In this document: positions 37,967-47,383 of the stretch, piece by piece
How positions within the stretch are numbered: position 1 is the stretch's first letter
How the letters are laid out: each line of letters starts with the position of its first letter
Assembly: GCA_030654395.1 (NCBI GenBank)
Contig: JAURXM010000024.1
Coordinates: 62,001 to 126,000 of the forward strand
From: Aquabacterium sp.
GTDB lineage: Bacteria; Pseudomonadota; Gammaproteobacteria; Burkholderiales; Burkholderiaceae_C
Direction: 5' to 3'
Length of the DNA stretch: 64,000 nt
The notes under the pieces: model-generated
What the model saw: the letters and a program-made list of their open reading frames with translations, nothing else
What the model was told of the DNA's origin: nothing
Databases searched by the model: none
Made by a program: the position numbers and the translations under genes

Positions 37967-38710
37967 ATGGACTTTTTGCTCGACCCCAACATCTGGATCG
38001 CCTTGGCGATGCTCACAGCGCTTGAAATCGTGTTGGGGGTGGATAACATCATCTTCATCTCTATTTTGGTGGGGCGTTTGCCACCGCATCAACGCGACAA
38101 GGCGCGCAGGTTGGGGCTGGGCTTTGCCATGTTCTCGCGCTTGGCCTTGTTGTTCTCGTTGAGTTGGGTGATGGGTTTGACCGAGACCTTGTTTACGGTT
38201 GTTGGCAACGAGATCAGTGGCCGTGACGTGGTGCTGCTGCTGGGCGGTTTGTTCCTGCTGTACAAGGCGACGCACGAGATCTTTGTCGAGGTCGAGGCGC
38301 GTGAGTTGGATGGCCCCGGTGCCCCCTCTGCGGCGGTCGCGGCACACGGTGTGTTTTGGGGCATCATTGCCCAAATCGCCGTGATTGACATCGTGTTCTC
38401 GCTGGACTCCGTGATCACAGCTGTGGGCATGGTCAGTCAGATCTGGGTCATGGTGGCCGCGGTGGTGGTATCGGTCGGGGTGATGATGTTCGCGGCTAAA
38501 CCCATCGGGGATTTTGTGGATCGTCACCCCTCCGTCAAAGTGCTGGCCTTGGCCTTCTTGGTGATGGTCGGCATGACGCTCACCGCCGAGGCCTTCGACA
38601 TCCATGTGCCCAAAGGCTTCATTTACAGCGCCATGGCGTTCTCCTTGGCTGTTGAGGCGCTCAACATCCGCGCCAGAGCGAAGCGGAGAGCGCTGTCCCA
38701 TGCTGCGTAA
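37967..38710 (+). CDS. TerC family integral membrane protein
   Basis: MDFLLDPNIWIALAMLTALEIVLGVDNIIFISILVGRLP; AVIDIVFSLDSVITAVGM. Confidence 0.94.
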   Translation: MDFLLDPNIWIALAMLTALEIVLGVDNIIFISILVGRLPPHQRDKARRLGLGFAMFSRLALLFSLSWVMGLTETLFTVVGNEISGRDVVLLLGGLFLLYKATHEIFVEVEARELDGPGAPSAAVAAHGVFWGIIAQIAVIDIVFSLDSVITAVGMVSQIWVMVAAVVVSVGVMMFAAKPIGDFVDRHPSVKVLALAFLVMVGMTLTAEAFDIHVPKGFIYSAMAFSLAVEALNIRARAKRRALSHAA

Positions 38711-38728
38711 AAAATGGAACATTCAGCC

Positions 38729-38749
38729 GAATAAATCGAATTTACGCGA
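38729..38749 (+). promoter_or_regulatory. Shared motif, copy 2 (upstream of the BI-1/YccA gene)
   Basis: gaataaatcgaatttacgcga; one gap and one substitution relative to 37875-37896. Confidence 0.6.
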
Positions 38750-38804
38750 AGCGTCGTCACGCGTAGAGTCGCCAAGTGTCTTGATCAACCAGTGAGTAAA
38801 TGCC

Positions 38805-39512
38805 ATGAACCAACATATACAACCCCTTCAGTCCGTTTACGGTGGCAACGCAGCTAACGAGGCTTCTGTTGTTCAGCGCAACCGCGTGCTGCGCAATACC
38901 TATTGGCTGCTCGCGCTGTCGATGGTGCCCACCGTCTTCGGTGCTTGGCTTGGCGTCTCGACCGGGATCATGTCGACGATGTCACCTGGCGTCAGCATGG
39001 TGGTGTTCTTGGTGGGCGCTTTTGGCTTGATGTTCGCCATCGAGAAGACCAAGAACTCCGCTGCTGGTGTGCCTGTTTTGTTGGGCTTCACATTCTTCAT
39101 GGGCCTGATGCTGTCCCGCATGGTTGGCGCCGTGCTGGGCTTGAATAACGGCGGCAACCTGATCATGCTGGCCTTCGCGGGCACGGGCACCATTTTCTTG
39201 GGCATGGCCTCGCTGTCGACCATCATCAAGCGTGACCTGACCAGCATGGGCAAGTGGCTGTTCATTGGCGCCATCATGTTGATGGTGGCCGGTATCGCCA
39301 ACTTCTTCATCCAATCCAGTGCGCTGATGATGACCTTGTCGGTGGCGGCCATCGGCATCTTCTCTGCCTTCATCTTGCATGACCTCAAGCGTGTCCAAGA
39401 TGGCCATGAAACCAACTACATCACCGCCACGCTGGGTGTGTACCTGAGCTTGTACAACGTGTTCCAGTCGCTGTTGGCTTTGCTGGGGATGACGTCCGGG
39501 CGCGATGAGTGA
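38805..39512 (+). CDS. Bax inhibitor-1/YccA family membrane protein
   Basis: RVLRNTYWLLALSMVPTVFGAWLGV; TAAIGIFSAFILHDLKRVQDG; TLGVYLSLYNVFQSLLALLG. Confidence 0.93.
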   Translation: MNQHIQPLQSVYGGNAANEASVVQRNRVLRNTYWLLALSMVPTVFGAWLGVSTGIMSTMSPGVSMVVFLVGAFGLMFAIEKTKNSAAGVPVLLGFTFFMGLMLSRMVGAVLGLNNGGNLIMLAFAGTGTIFLGMASLSTIIKRDLTSMGKWLFIGAIMLMVAGIANFFIQSSALMMTLSVAAIGIFSAFILHDLKRVQDGHETNYITATLGVYLSLYNVFQSLLALLGMTSGRDE

Positions 39513-39594
39513 GTTTGGTGGGGCTGACGGGTGCGTCAGGATCTGATGTGCGGTAAGCCACAGACCGCGCGCACCGTCTATGGCACGATGTGAC

Positions 39595-40257
39595 ATGAAA
39601 TACCATTCGGTTCTCTGGGTGCGCCGCTCGATCTTTGGGTTCGGTGTGCCACTCATCGTGTCATTCGCACTCATGTCATTTTCTATGCCCAGTCGTGCCA
39701 TTGAAGAGCCGGCCTACCGGGTCGTTCGCGAATTGGCGGGCATGGAGGTCCGGCAGTACGGCGCCTACACCGTAGCTGAAGTCGTTGTAGCGGGGCCGGC
39801 TGACGAAGCAGGTAACCAGGCATTCGGGATTTTGGCTGGCTACATCTTCGGTAAGAACAAAGGCGAGAGGAAGTTTGCAATGACAGCACCAGTCACGCAG
39901 GCGGCCTTACCGAAGAAGCTGGAGATGACGGCACCAGTTACCCAAATCCCCGTCGCCAGTGGTTTCTTGGTGCAGTTTGTGCTGCCAAAGGACGTGACGG
40001 TGGGCAGCGCGCCAGAGCCCATGGATACGAGAGTTCAAATTCGCGAGGTGCCGCCCAGCCTGGTGGCCGTCATCCGCTACTCGGGCTTCTGGACAGACTC
40101 AAACTACAACGAACATCTGGCAAAGCTGCAAGAGGGACTTCGCGCTGCCGATTTGCCTTGGACAGGAGAGCCCGTCTATTCGCGCTACAACGCGCCTTTC
40201 ACGCCTTGGTTCATGCGGCGTAACGAAATCTGGCTTCACCTGACCGGTCAGCCTTGA
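39595..40257 (+). CDS. SOUL family heme-binding protein
   Basis: EEPAYRVVRELAGMEVRQYGAYTVAEVVV; KFAMTAPVTQ...KLEMTAPVTQIP; VAVIRYSGFW. Confidence 0.93.
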   Translation: MKYHSVLWVRRSIFGFGVPLIVSFALMSFSMPSRAIEEPAYRVVRELAGMEVRQYGAYTVAEVVVAGPADEAGNQAFGILAGYIFGKNKGERKFAMTAPVTQAALPKKLEMTAPVTQIPVASGFLVQFVLPKDVTVGSAPEPMDTRVQIREVPPSLVAVIRYSGFWTDSNYNEHLAKLQEGLRAADLPWTGEPVYSRYNAPFTPWFMRRNEIWLHLTGQP

Positions 40258-40375
40258 TGCGCGAGGAGCGCTCTGCATCATCGCCTTGGTCTTGAGTTTG
40301 TCCGCTTACCGATGAGCGCTTATCTCAGTCATGCATTCATGGCTGCTGAGCAAAGAAATCCAATATGGCCTACAT

Positions 40376-40396
40376 GGCCTGCAGTCGGTGCAGGCC
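40376..40396. repeat. 8-bp perfect inverted repeat (hairpin) downstream of the SOUL gene
   Basis: ggcctgca-gtcgg-tgcaggcc; no clear T-tract. Confidence 0.45.
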
Positions 40397-40516
40397 TCAT
40401 CTAGCTCCAACAGTTTTCATTCTGCGCCAGATCATGCGCACAGTTTGCCCCATTGGTTACAGTGGCAAGACCACGGTGTGGTGCGCAAATTGGATTGAAC
40501 CTGCTGGAGCATTGCC

Positions 40517-41596
40517 ATGATCAAGATACGTCTTCGAGCTGCTGTATGGGCATTGGCCGCGGCAACAGCGTTAGCTTTGTCTGGCTGCGGAAGCGCAGTC
40601 AGCTGGTATGCCGGTTGGCACGTCAATGACAGTGGGAACGACACCGATCAATTCAAGCCCGAGTCTGATCTCTATCTCATTGAGTCTGCTCAGCGCTTTG
40701 GGTTGATGGCCTTGCTGGCCGAAGCCGCGTACCGTCGTGACTTGAAGCTCGACGCACGTGACACCCAAGGCTGTGCTTACCTGCAAGCCCCTCCCGGCAC
40801 GCCGCCACCTACCTATGGCCTGCCCATTGGCAAGTCAGGCGCATGGGTACGCTGGGTGCCGTCTGCTGGATCAGGTGTGGACGTGGAAGCGTGCCGCGAT
40901 GACGAATCAGGTCTGCACTATGAAACCTATGTGCATCAGACGGCGCCCGGTCAGTTTGACGAGGCCGTGATCGCATTTCGCGGCACTGAAAACCGCGCGG
41001 GGCAAACCATCCGTGACTGGCGATCGAACTTGGCTGCCACGTTCGGCATGGAGCCTGCGCAGTATGTGGTTGCCCGCGAGCGCATGTTGCCGCTCATCAA
41101 CTTGCTGGCAGATACCTTGAAGGCACAGGGACATCCGGAGAACGTCTATGCCGTCGGGCACTCTTTGGGCGGCGGGCTGGCCCAACAGGCCGGCTATTTG
41201 TCTAAGCGGGTCAAGGCGGTCTACACCTTCAACACCTCGCCCATATCGAACTGGTCCCAGCTCAGGTTGCGCAAGGAGGTGGGCAACGCTTGGCCCGTCA
41301 TCCATCGCGTCTATCACAACGGCGAGATCCTGGAGAAGCTGCGCTTCGTGACCAATACGGCCACGTCAACCCGGTATGGTCGCAATGACCTAGGGTTTCA
41401 ACTGGCTTCGAAGTCCAACTTCGGTGGGCACAGCATCCAGATGATGGCCTGCACATTTGCGGAATTGATTCTGCTCGCACCTTCTGCGGAGGAGGCGGAC
41501 CACCACTATCCCATTTCGTTCATTCGCGACAAACTGCTTATCCGGGAAGACGCAGATCAGCCGTGCTCTAAGGCCAAGGCTGAGGACAAGGTTTGA
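40517..41596 (+). CDS. Class 3-type lipase, lipoprotein
   Basis: Lipobox LSGC; DEAVIAFRGTE; VYAVGHSLGGGLAQQAGYLSKRVKAVYTFNTSP. Confidence 0.88.
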   Translation: MIKIRLRAAVWALAAATALALSGCGSAVSWYAGWHVNDSGNDTDQFKPESDLYLIESAQRFGLMALLAEAAYRRDLKLDARDTQGCAYLQAPPGTPPPTYGLPIGKSGAWVRWVPSAGSGVDVEACRDDESGLHYETYVHQTAPGQFDEAVIAFRGTENRAGQTIRDWRSNLAATFGMEPAQYVVARERMLPLINLLADTLKAQGHPENVYAVGHSLGGGLAQQAGYLSKRVKAVYTFNTSPISNWSQLRLRKEVGNAWPVIHRVYHNGEILEKLRFVTNTATSTRYGRNDLGFQLASKSNFGGHSIQMMACTFAELILLAPSAEEADHHYPISFIRDKLLIREDADQPCSKAKAEDKV

Positions 41597-41675
41597 ATGG
41601 TCGCCTTTCTAGGTGCAAGTGAATTGCCTGGGTATCTCTAAACGTTGGCAATGTCGTTTACGGGCTGCTTGCGGC

Positions 41676-42158
41676 TTAATGAACTCGCAGCACCTCAAAC
41701 TGCTGTCGGATTGAATCTACCTGTATCGACACTTCATCACCCTCGCATTTACCCAGCATGGCCCGTCCCAAAGGGGCCTCGCTGCTGATGATCTGAACGA
41801 GCTGAGCGCCGCTGACCAACTTCATGCTGCCCCCACCCGGGCCGAGAAAGAGCCGTTGTTGCTTGTCGTCGGAATCGACCAGGCAGACCAGCGCGCCGAG
41901 CTGGATACCTTTGCTGGCGTCGTAGGGGCGCGGGTGGAATTGGCGCCAATTGGCCATTGCCTGCAGGATGGCTTCGGCGCGACGAGCTTGGCCAGTGGCC
42001 AGGTAGGCGGCTTCGAGTCCCAAGGTGTCGTATTTGTTTTCGGCGATGTTTTCTTCGTGAGTCGCCGTTTCATGGGCTGCCTGCGCAGCCTGTTCGGCTT
42101 GCAGCAGGTCTTCGGCTAGCCGTTCCAGCACTTGCTGCTGCAGCAAGAATTTATCCAT
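41676..42158 (-). CDS. GreA/GreB family transcription elongation factor-like protein
   Basis: N-terminal coiled coil; IQLGALVCLVDSDDKQQRLFLGPGGG; VQIISSEAPLGRAMLGKCEGDEV. Confidence 0.85.
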   Translation of the reverse strand: MDKFLLQQQVLERLAEDLLQAEQAAQAAHETATHEENIAENKYDTLGLEAAYLATGQARRAEAILQAMANWRQFHPRPYDASKGIQLGALVCLVDSDDKQQRLFLGPGGGSMKLVSGAQLVQIISSEAPLGRAMLGKCEGDEVSIQVDSIRQQFEVLRVH

Positions 42159-42329
42159 GATGAGAGGTAGGCGTCTCGAACAAGCAGGGGTCGGGTCTTG
42201 ATTATGAAGGGCTGCAGGTCACCTTCAGCTATGGGCATTGTCCCGTCTCGTCCATTTCGGTGCGTCGAACGGCAGGAACTGGCCGGGAGAGTGAGATCAC
42301 CGGGAACTTTGCCACGCGGCCAATCGGCA

Positions 42330-43136
42330 TCAACCCGTTTCAGCGCCGATCGTGCTTTGACATTTTTGCGGTGTCGGCACGACATGATCATCGGAGACAT
42401 CGATGGACAAGCCCAAGCCAATGATGTCACTTGCGGCCAAGCCGAACATGCGTTTGAAGGAGCTGCTCAAGTGAGCTGGGCTGGAAAATCCCGCTGCCAT
42501 CGCGGCATCGGTAAGGCTGCCGCCCTCGGCGATCGTGCGCATCACGAGCGCCATCCGCCTCCATATTCGATACCGCCGGAAAGACAGGCCAACTGCAGCA
42601 TTGAAACGCGCTCGAAAGCGTGACGGCGACAGGCAAGCCAATGCAGCAGCCTCCTGCATGCGCCCAAATGCGTCGGGGCGCTTCTCGATCGCCAGCACAA
42701 CCTTGGTAATGCGCTCATCCATCGGGAATCTGGCGTCAATGCCGAATGCGACGAAGGCCTCGTTGATGCCGATCTTTGGGCCCGCTTCGACCAGTCGCTG
42801 TCGGCCGCCGTCCAGTTGCACTTGACTCAGGGAATGGCGTCGATCCGCCAAGGGGTCCAAGTACAGGAACACCATACGCCCATGGCTCTTCAGATGGTGC
42901 AGCGTCTCCGAAGGGATCAGGGCCGACAGGGTCGATCGCCATTCTGACCAACCTGTCGAGCGTCTGCGCAGGCGAATCTCGAACGGCGCATCCAGTGCAA
43001 TGGCGATGGTTGTGGCGACATTCAGGTGTGGCTCCAGGCGCAACCCGGGGCCCACGTACATGGCCCGTGCTGGCGCAATGCAGATTCGAGGCAAGTCAGG
43101 CGCTTCTTGAAAGCGGGGAGGATGCGGCATCGACAT
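42330..43136 (-). CDS. AraC family transcriptional regulator
   Basis: AALACLSPSRFRARFNAAVGLSFRRYRIWRRMALVMRTIAEGGSLTDAAMAAGFSSPAHLSSSFKRMFGLA. Confidence 0.9.
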   Translation of the reverse strand: MSMPHPPRFQEAPDLPRICIAPARAMYVGPGLRLEPHLNVATTIAIALDAPFEIRLRRRSTGWSEWRSTLSALIPSETLHHLKSHGRMVFLYLDPLADRRHSLSQVQLDGGRQRLVEAGPKIGINEAFVAFGIDARFPMDERITKVVLAIEKRPDAFGRMQEAAALACLSPSRFRARFNAAVGLSFRRYRIWRRMALVMRTIAEGGSLTDAAMAAGFSSPAHLSSSFKRMFGLAASDIIGLGLSIDVSDDHVVPTPQKCQSTIGAETG

Positions 43137-43170
43137 AATTACACCATTGATTTGACTCTGAGGGATCCCC

Positions 43171-43530
43171 ATGCGCGACCTTCCGGTATACCTTGCAATC
43201 ATCTGTTTTTTAGTGATGGGCATCGGCGCCATCGCCAAGCCGCACCTCGTCACGTCGCAGTTCGATATGCTCGACCTGACTGCCGCAGGGCGCAACGAAG
43301 TGCGCGCCGTGTATGGCGGCTTTGGCGTGATGATCGCCGTGGCGCTAATGGCGGCGCTACAGATGCCCGCACTGCGAGTCGGCATTCTCGTGGCTGTAGC
43401 GGCGGCGCTCGGCGGGATGGCAGGAGGTCGGGTAGTGTCTGCCGTGATCGACCGCACCATCGGCAAAGTGCCGCTGTGCTACCTCATTCTGGAGGCGGTT
43501 GTTGCAGTACTGCTCCTATTCATGGCGTGA
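43171..43530 (+). CDS. DUF4345 family small membrane protein
   Basis: GRNEVRAVYGGFGVMIAVALMAAL; ~4 TM helices; divergent from the AraC gene. Confidence 0.8.
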   Translation: MRDLPVYLAIICFLVMGIGAIAKPHLVTSQFDMLDLTAAGRNEVRAVYGGFGVMIAVALMAALQMPALRVGILVAVAAALGGMAGGRVVSAVIDRTIGKVPLCYLILEAVVAVLLLFMA

Positions 43531-43624
43531 CGAATCGCCGGTGTTGCTATCTATGCTGCACTCAGCGCGTTGATCGGCATCGCACGCACTCCCCCCCCCT
43601 CCGCGAACTCTGAAAGCTGATTGC

Positions 43625-44008
43625 ATGATGTACGTCTCCGTGGTTGCACTGCTGGTTGCCGGTCTGATCCATCTGCTTCCCGTTTCAGGCGTGATGGGCG
43701 CTGCAGCGTTGACACGACTGTACGGTGTCGATCTGTTGGACACCAACGTATCGATACTTCTTCAGCATCGGGCGCTGCTCTTCGGCTTGTTGGCGCTGTG
43801 GATGTTTGGCGCGATTGCTGTTCTGAGCTTGCGCTTGATCGTACTGGCTGTTGCGCTATTCAGCACCACCAGTTTTATCGCGGTGGCCCTGTGGGTGGGC
43901 GGCTATAACTCGGCAATAGCGAGAGTTGTAGCCGCTGACGCCATCGCGGCGATGCTTCTCGCTGCGGGGCTCTTCGCCGAGCTATGGCTGATGCGGCAGC
44001 GCGACTAG
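43625..44008 (+). CDS. Small membrane protein, function unknown
   Basis: MMYVSVVALLVAGLIHLLPVSGVMGAAALTRLYGVDLLDTNVSILLQHRALLFGLLALWM; ~4 TM. Confidence 0.7.
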   Translation: MMYVSVVALLVAGLIHLLPVSGVMGAAALTRLYGVDLLDTNVSILLQHRALLFGLLALWMFGAIAVLSLRLIVLAVALFSTTSFIAVALWVGGYNSAIARVVAADAIAAMLLAAGLFAELWLMRQRD

Positions 44009-44089
44009 CCTTGGGCAGATCCGGATAGGCCGTTTGGTAAGGCAGGCAGCGAGGGCTTTGGGTCGCCAGCAGCCCTTCAGCTCCCTGAC

Positions 44090-44917
44090 TCAAATCTGGA
44101 AGTCGTAATCCACAGTCAACGGCGCATGGTCACTGAACCAGCTGTCCTTGTAAACATGGGCCTTGCGTGCGGTAGCAGCCAAACCGGGCGTCGCCAAGTG
44201 ATAGTCAATGCGCCACCCCACGTTTTTGGCGCGGGCTTGGCCCCGGTTGCTCCACCATGTGTAGCAGTCATCGGTGGCTTCGGGGTGCAAAGTGCGGTAC
44301 ACATCGACTAGGCCGATGTCACCCGCCGGGTCAAGCAAAGCGGTCATCCAGGCGCGCTCTTCAGGCAAGAATCCACTGTTTTTGAGGTTGCCCTTCCAGT
44401 TTTTAAGGTCGACCTCTTTGTGGGCGATGTTGACGTCGCCGATCAGGATGAACTCTCGCTCAGCACGCAAGGCGGCCAGATGCGGGCGCATGATCGCCAA
44501 GAAGCGGAACTTGGCCTCTTGGCGCTCGGGGGAGCTGGAGCCGCTGGGGAAGTAGCAACTGATGATGGACAACTTGCGCCCCGGCTTGTCAAAACGCAGC
44601 TCAACGTAGCGGCCTTCAGGGTCAAACTCGCCTGAGGGGTCGTTAGCGCCCAAGCCGATGATCACCTCAGACGGTTCGTGCTTGGTGTAAACCCCGACGC
44701 CCGAGTAGCCCTTTTTTTCCGCATGGTGACAGTGTCCCTGCATGCCTGCAAAACTTGTCAATTGGGAGGATAGGTCGGCGGCCTGCGCTTTGAGCTCTTG
44801 CACGCCCATACAATCAGCAGACACGGTTTCAGCCCAAGGAACCAAGCCCTTGGTGGCGGCAGAACGGATGCCGTTGAGGTTGAGTGAGACCAGACGAAAC
44901 ACGAGATACCTATTCAA
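44090..44917 (-). CDS. xth: Exodeoxyribonuclease III
   Basis: LVSLNLNGIRSAATKGLVPW; CMGVQELKAQ; LIGDVNIAHKEVDLKNWKGN; WRIDYHLATP; SDHAPLTVDYDF. Confidence 0.95.
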   Translation of the reverse strand: MNRYLVFRLVSLNLNGIRSAATKGLVPWAETVSADCMGVQELKAQAADLSSQLTSFAGMQGHCHHAEKKGYSGVGVYTKHEPSEVIIGLGANDPSGEFDPEGRYVELRFDKPGRKLSIISCYFPSGSSSPERQEAKFRFLAIMRPHLAALRAEREFILIGDVNIAHKEVDLKNWKGNLKNSGFLPEERAWMTALLDPAGDIGLVDVYRTLHPEATDDCYTWWSNRGQARAKNVGWRIDYHLATPGLAATARKAHVYKDSWFSDHAPLTVDYDFQI

Positions 44918-44919
44918 TC

Positions 44920-45597
44920 ATGAGCAAGACCTTATCTGACAATACGTTAGCCCAAGACTTCGTGGCCTTCGCAGTGCAATCCAAGGTGCTGCGGTTTGGA
45001 GAGTTCAAGACCAAGGCGGGGCGGCTGTCGCCCTATTTTTTCAATGCCGGCTTGTTCGATGACGGCGCCAAATTGGGCCGACTGGCGCAATTCTATGCAG
45101 GTCGGCTGCTGGCATCGGGTCTTGAGTTCGATATGTTGTTCGGGCCAGCCTATAAAGGCATCACCTTGGCGGCGGCTGTGTCGATTGAATTGGCACGTTT
45201 GGGTCACAACAAGCCCTTTGCCTACAACCGCAAAGAAGCCAAGGATCACGGCGAGGGCGGGACCTTGGTGGGTGCGCCTGTGCAGGGCCGTGTCCTGATC
45301 ATTGATGATGTGATTTCAGCGGGCACCTCGGTGCGTGAGTCGATTGACTTGATCATCCGCGCTGGTGCGACACCTGCTGGTGTGACCATCGCACTGGATC
45401 GCCAAGAAAAAGCCACGGCCAATGGCCAAGATGCACCAGAGAGCGCCGTGCAGCAGGTGGAACAGCATTACCACCTGCCCGTTGTTTCGATCGCCACATT
45501 GGGCGATTTGCTGCAATATCTAGGGGCTGAGTCAGATCCGGCACTCACGGCTTTTCATCCGGCTGTGTTGGCCTACCGTCAACGTTATGGGGTCTGA
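44920..45597 (+). CDS. pyrE: Orotate phosphoribosyltransferase
   Basis: FGEFKTKAGRLSPYFFNAGLFDDGAKL; FGPAYKGITLAA; FAYNRKEAKDHGEGG; VLIIDDVISAGTSVRES. Confidence 0.97.
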   Translation: MSKTLSDNTLAQDFVAFAVQSKVLRFGEFKTKAGRLSPYFFNAGLFDDGAKLGRLAQFYAGRLLASGLEFDMLFGPAYKGITLAAAVSIELARLGHNKPFAYNRKEAKDHGEGGTLVGAPVQGRVLIIDDVISAGTSVRESIDLIIRAGATPAGVTIALDRQEKATANGQDAPESAVQQVEQHYHLPVVSIATLGDLLQYLGAESDPALTAFHPAVLAYRQRYGV

Positions 45598-45614
45598 GGC
45601 GTTTTAGTGCTGTT

Positions 45615-46289
45615 GTGACATCGCCTTTACATACAAAAATGCGCCATTTATCGGGAGTTTCGCTTTGCCTTTTAGTAGGCGCCTTGGCGTGCAGCAACCT
45701 GTCTGGGGTGGCTGCTGCTGGCATCTATTCTTGTGTTGACGGCACGGGCAAGCGCCATACCTCAGATAGGCCCATTCCTGAGTGCCTTGACCGTGAGCAG
45801 CGTGTGCTCAATAAAGACGGCTCGCAAAAGCAGACTTTGCCCCCGCGCATGAACGCTGAAGAGCGCGCCCTCGCCGACGAACGGGCCGCGCGCAAGGCGC
45901 AGGCCGAGGTGGCACAGAAGGACGCCGTGCGCCGCGACCGCAATTTGATGCTGCGTTTTGCCGATGCCGCCGCACACACCAAAGCGCGTGAAGCGGCCTT
46001 GGATGACTTGCGCAAAGCCATCGCTAACTCCGCCCACCATTTGAGTGATCTACAGGCTGAGCGCAAGCCTTTGCTGGCAGAGACCGAGTTCTATAAAGGC
46101 AAGCGCCTGCCCTACAAGCTCAGAAGCAAGCTAGAGGCCAATGAGGCCCAGCAGGCAGCACAAAACGACATCATCCAAAACCAAAAGACTGAGATGTCAC
46201 GCGTCAATGCCTTGTATGACATTGAGCTGGCGAGGTTGAAGCGGCTGTGGGCTGGTGCCTTGCCCGGATCGGCCTCATCGCCTGAGTGA
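45615..46289 (+). CDS. DUF4124 domain-containing exported protein
   Basis: AAGIYSCVDGTGKRHTSDRPIPECLDREQRVLN; charged coiled coil. Confidence 0.88.
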   Translation: MTSPLHTKMRHLSGVSLCLLVGALACSNLSGVAAAGIYSCVDGTGKRHTSDRPIPECLDREQRVLNKDGSQKQTLPPRMNAEERALADERAARKAQAEVAQKDAVRRDRNLMLRFADAAAHTKAREAALDDLRKAIANSAHHLSDLQAERKPLLAETEFYKGKRLPYKLRSKLEANEAQQAAQNDIIQNQKTEMSRVNALYDIELARLKRLWAGALPGSASSPE

Positions 46290-47306
46290 TGTTGTCTGGG
46301 CTTGGCGGTAGGCCAGTGGCGCTTGCCCCGACCAACGTTTGAAAGCCCGCGAGAAGCAAGACGGCTCTGAGTAGCCCAGCCGCTCGGCGATGTCCTCCAT
46401 CGTCATGTCCGTGGTGTGCAGCAGCTCTTCGGCCAGCATGCGGCGCACGGCTTCGGTCAACGATGCATAGTCCACTTGCTCATCGGATAAGCGGCGGCGC
46501 AGGGTGCGCACGCTCAGCTTCAAGTTGGCTGCCATCTCCGTCATGCTGGGCATGTTGCGGCTGTGGAGCAGCAACTGATCGCGGATCTGTCCAGCGATGC
46601 CACCGCGCAGCTTGCGGCGCTCCAGCAGTTTGAGGCATTCGCTCTCGCACAACTTGAAGGCGAAGACGTCACCTTGCGGTAGGGACATCTGGGCGATCTC
46701 TGTGCTGATGCACACCAGGTTGCGTGCTTGCTCGAATTGCGGTCGCATGCCAAAGACAGCCTCGAACTTGTCTGCGTAAGTGGGGGCGGTTCGGCGGAAG
46801 GTCAGCTGAGTCAAGGGCAGTTGCATGCCCATCACGTCGCGTTGCAGTTGCGCGATCATGGCGCAGTCACGTTCAACCAAAAAATCACGCACGTCATCAG
46901 GCACGCCTGCGTCATCGCAAATCAGCAGGGCTTGTGTCTCGTTTTGGGCTGTGCGTGGCTGACAAAACGCTGAAGTCAGTCGGGTAAAGCGGATGCCTAC
47001 TTCCACGGCTTTCCAAACGGTTGGGCTGCTTTGCAGGGCAAAACCCCAAATGCCAAAAGTGGTGGGGTGGTAGCGCTGGCCCGCATCGAGCCCCAAGCCT
47101 CGATCGGGCCCAAGGTGCCGCATCAGGTTGCGGATGACTTGAAGCTCTTGCGTGGCCTCGATGATCAGATCGGCCTGTTCGATGTCTTGGGCGCACAAGC
47201 CGCTGGCGGTCAGGCAGTCTGTGATCGACAAGCCGTTCTCTCGGCCCAAGCCGACCAGGATGCGGGTGCTGGCGATGTGGCGGGGGAAGTCCCAATGAGG
47301 TTTCAT
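46275..47306 (-). CDS. AraC family transcriptional regulator
   Basis: MAANLKLSVRTLRRRLSDEQVDYASL...MTMEDIAERLGYSEPSCFSRAFKRWSGQAPLAYRQ. Confidence 0.92.
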   Translation of the reverse strand: MKPHWDFPRHIASTRILVGLGRENGLSITDCLTASGLCAQDIEQADLIIEATQELQVIRNLMRHLGPDRGLGLDAGQRYHPTTFGIWGFALQSSPTVWKAVEVGIRFTRLTSAFCQPRTAQNETQALLICDDAGVPDDVRDFLVERDCAMIAQLQRDVMGMQLPLTQLTFRRTAPTYADKFEAVFGMRPQFEQARNLVCISTEIAQMSLPQGDVFAFKLCESECLKLLERRKLRGGIAGQIRDQLLLHSRNMPSMTEMAANLKLSVRTLRRRLSDEQVDYASLTEAVRRMLAEELLHTTDMTMEDIAERLGYSEPSCFSRAFKRWSGQAPLAYRQAQTTSLRR

Positions 47307-47383
47307 GGCTGCTCTGGTGGTGTGTGGCCTTAGATGTCAAGTTTGGGCCGCAACGGCCATTCTCGCTCAAGGGCGCCGCTTTT

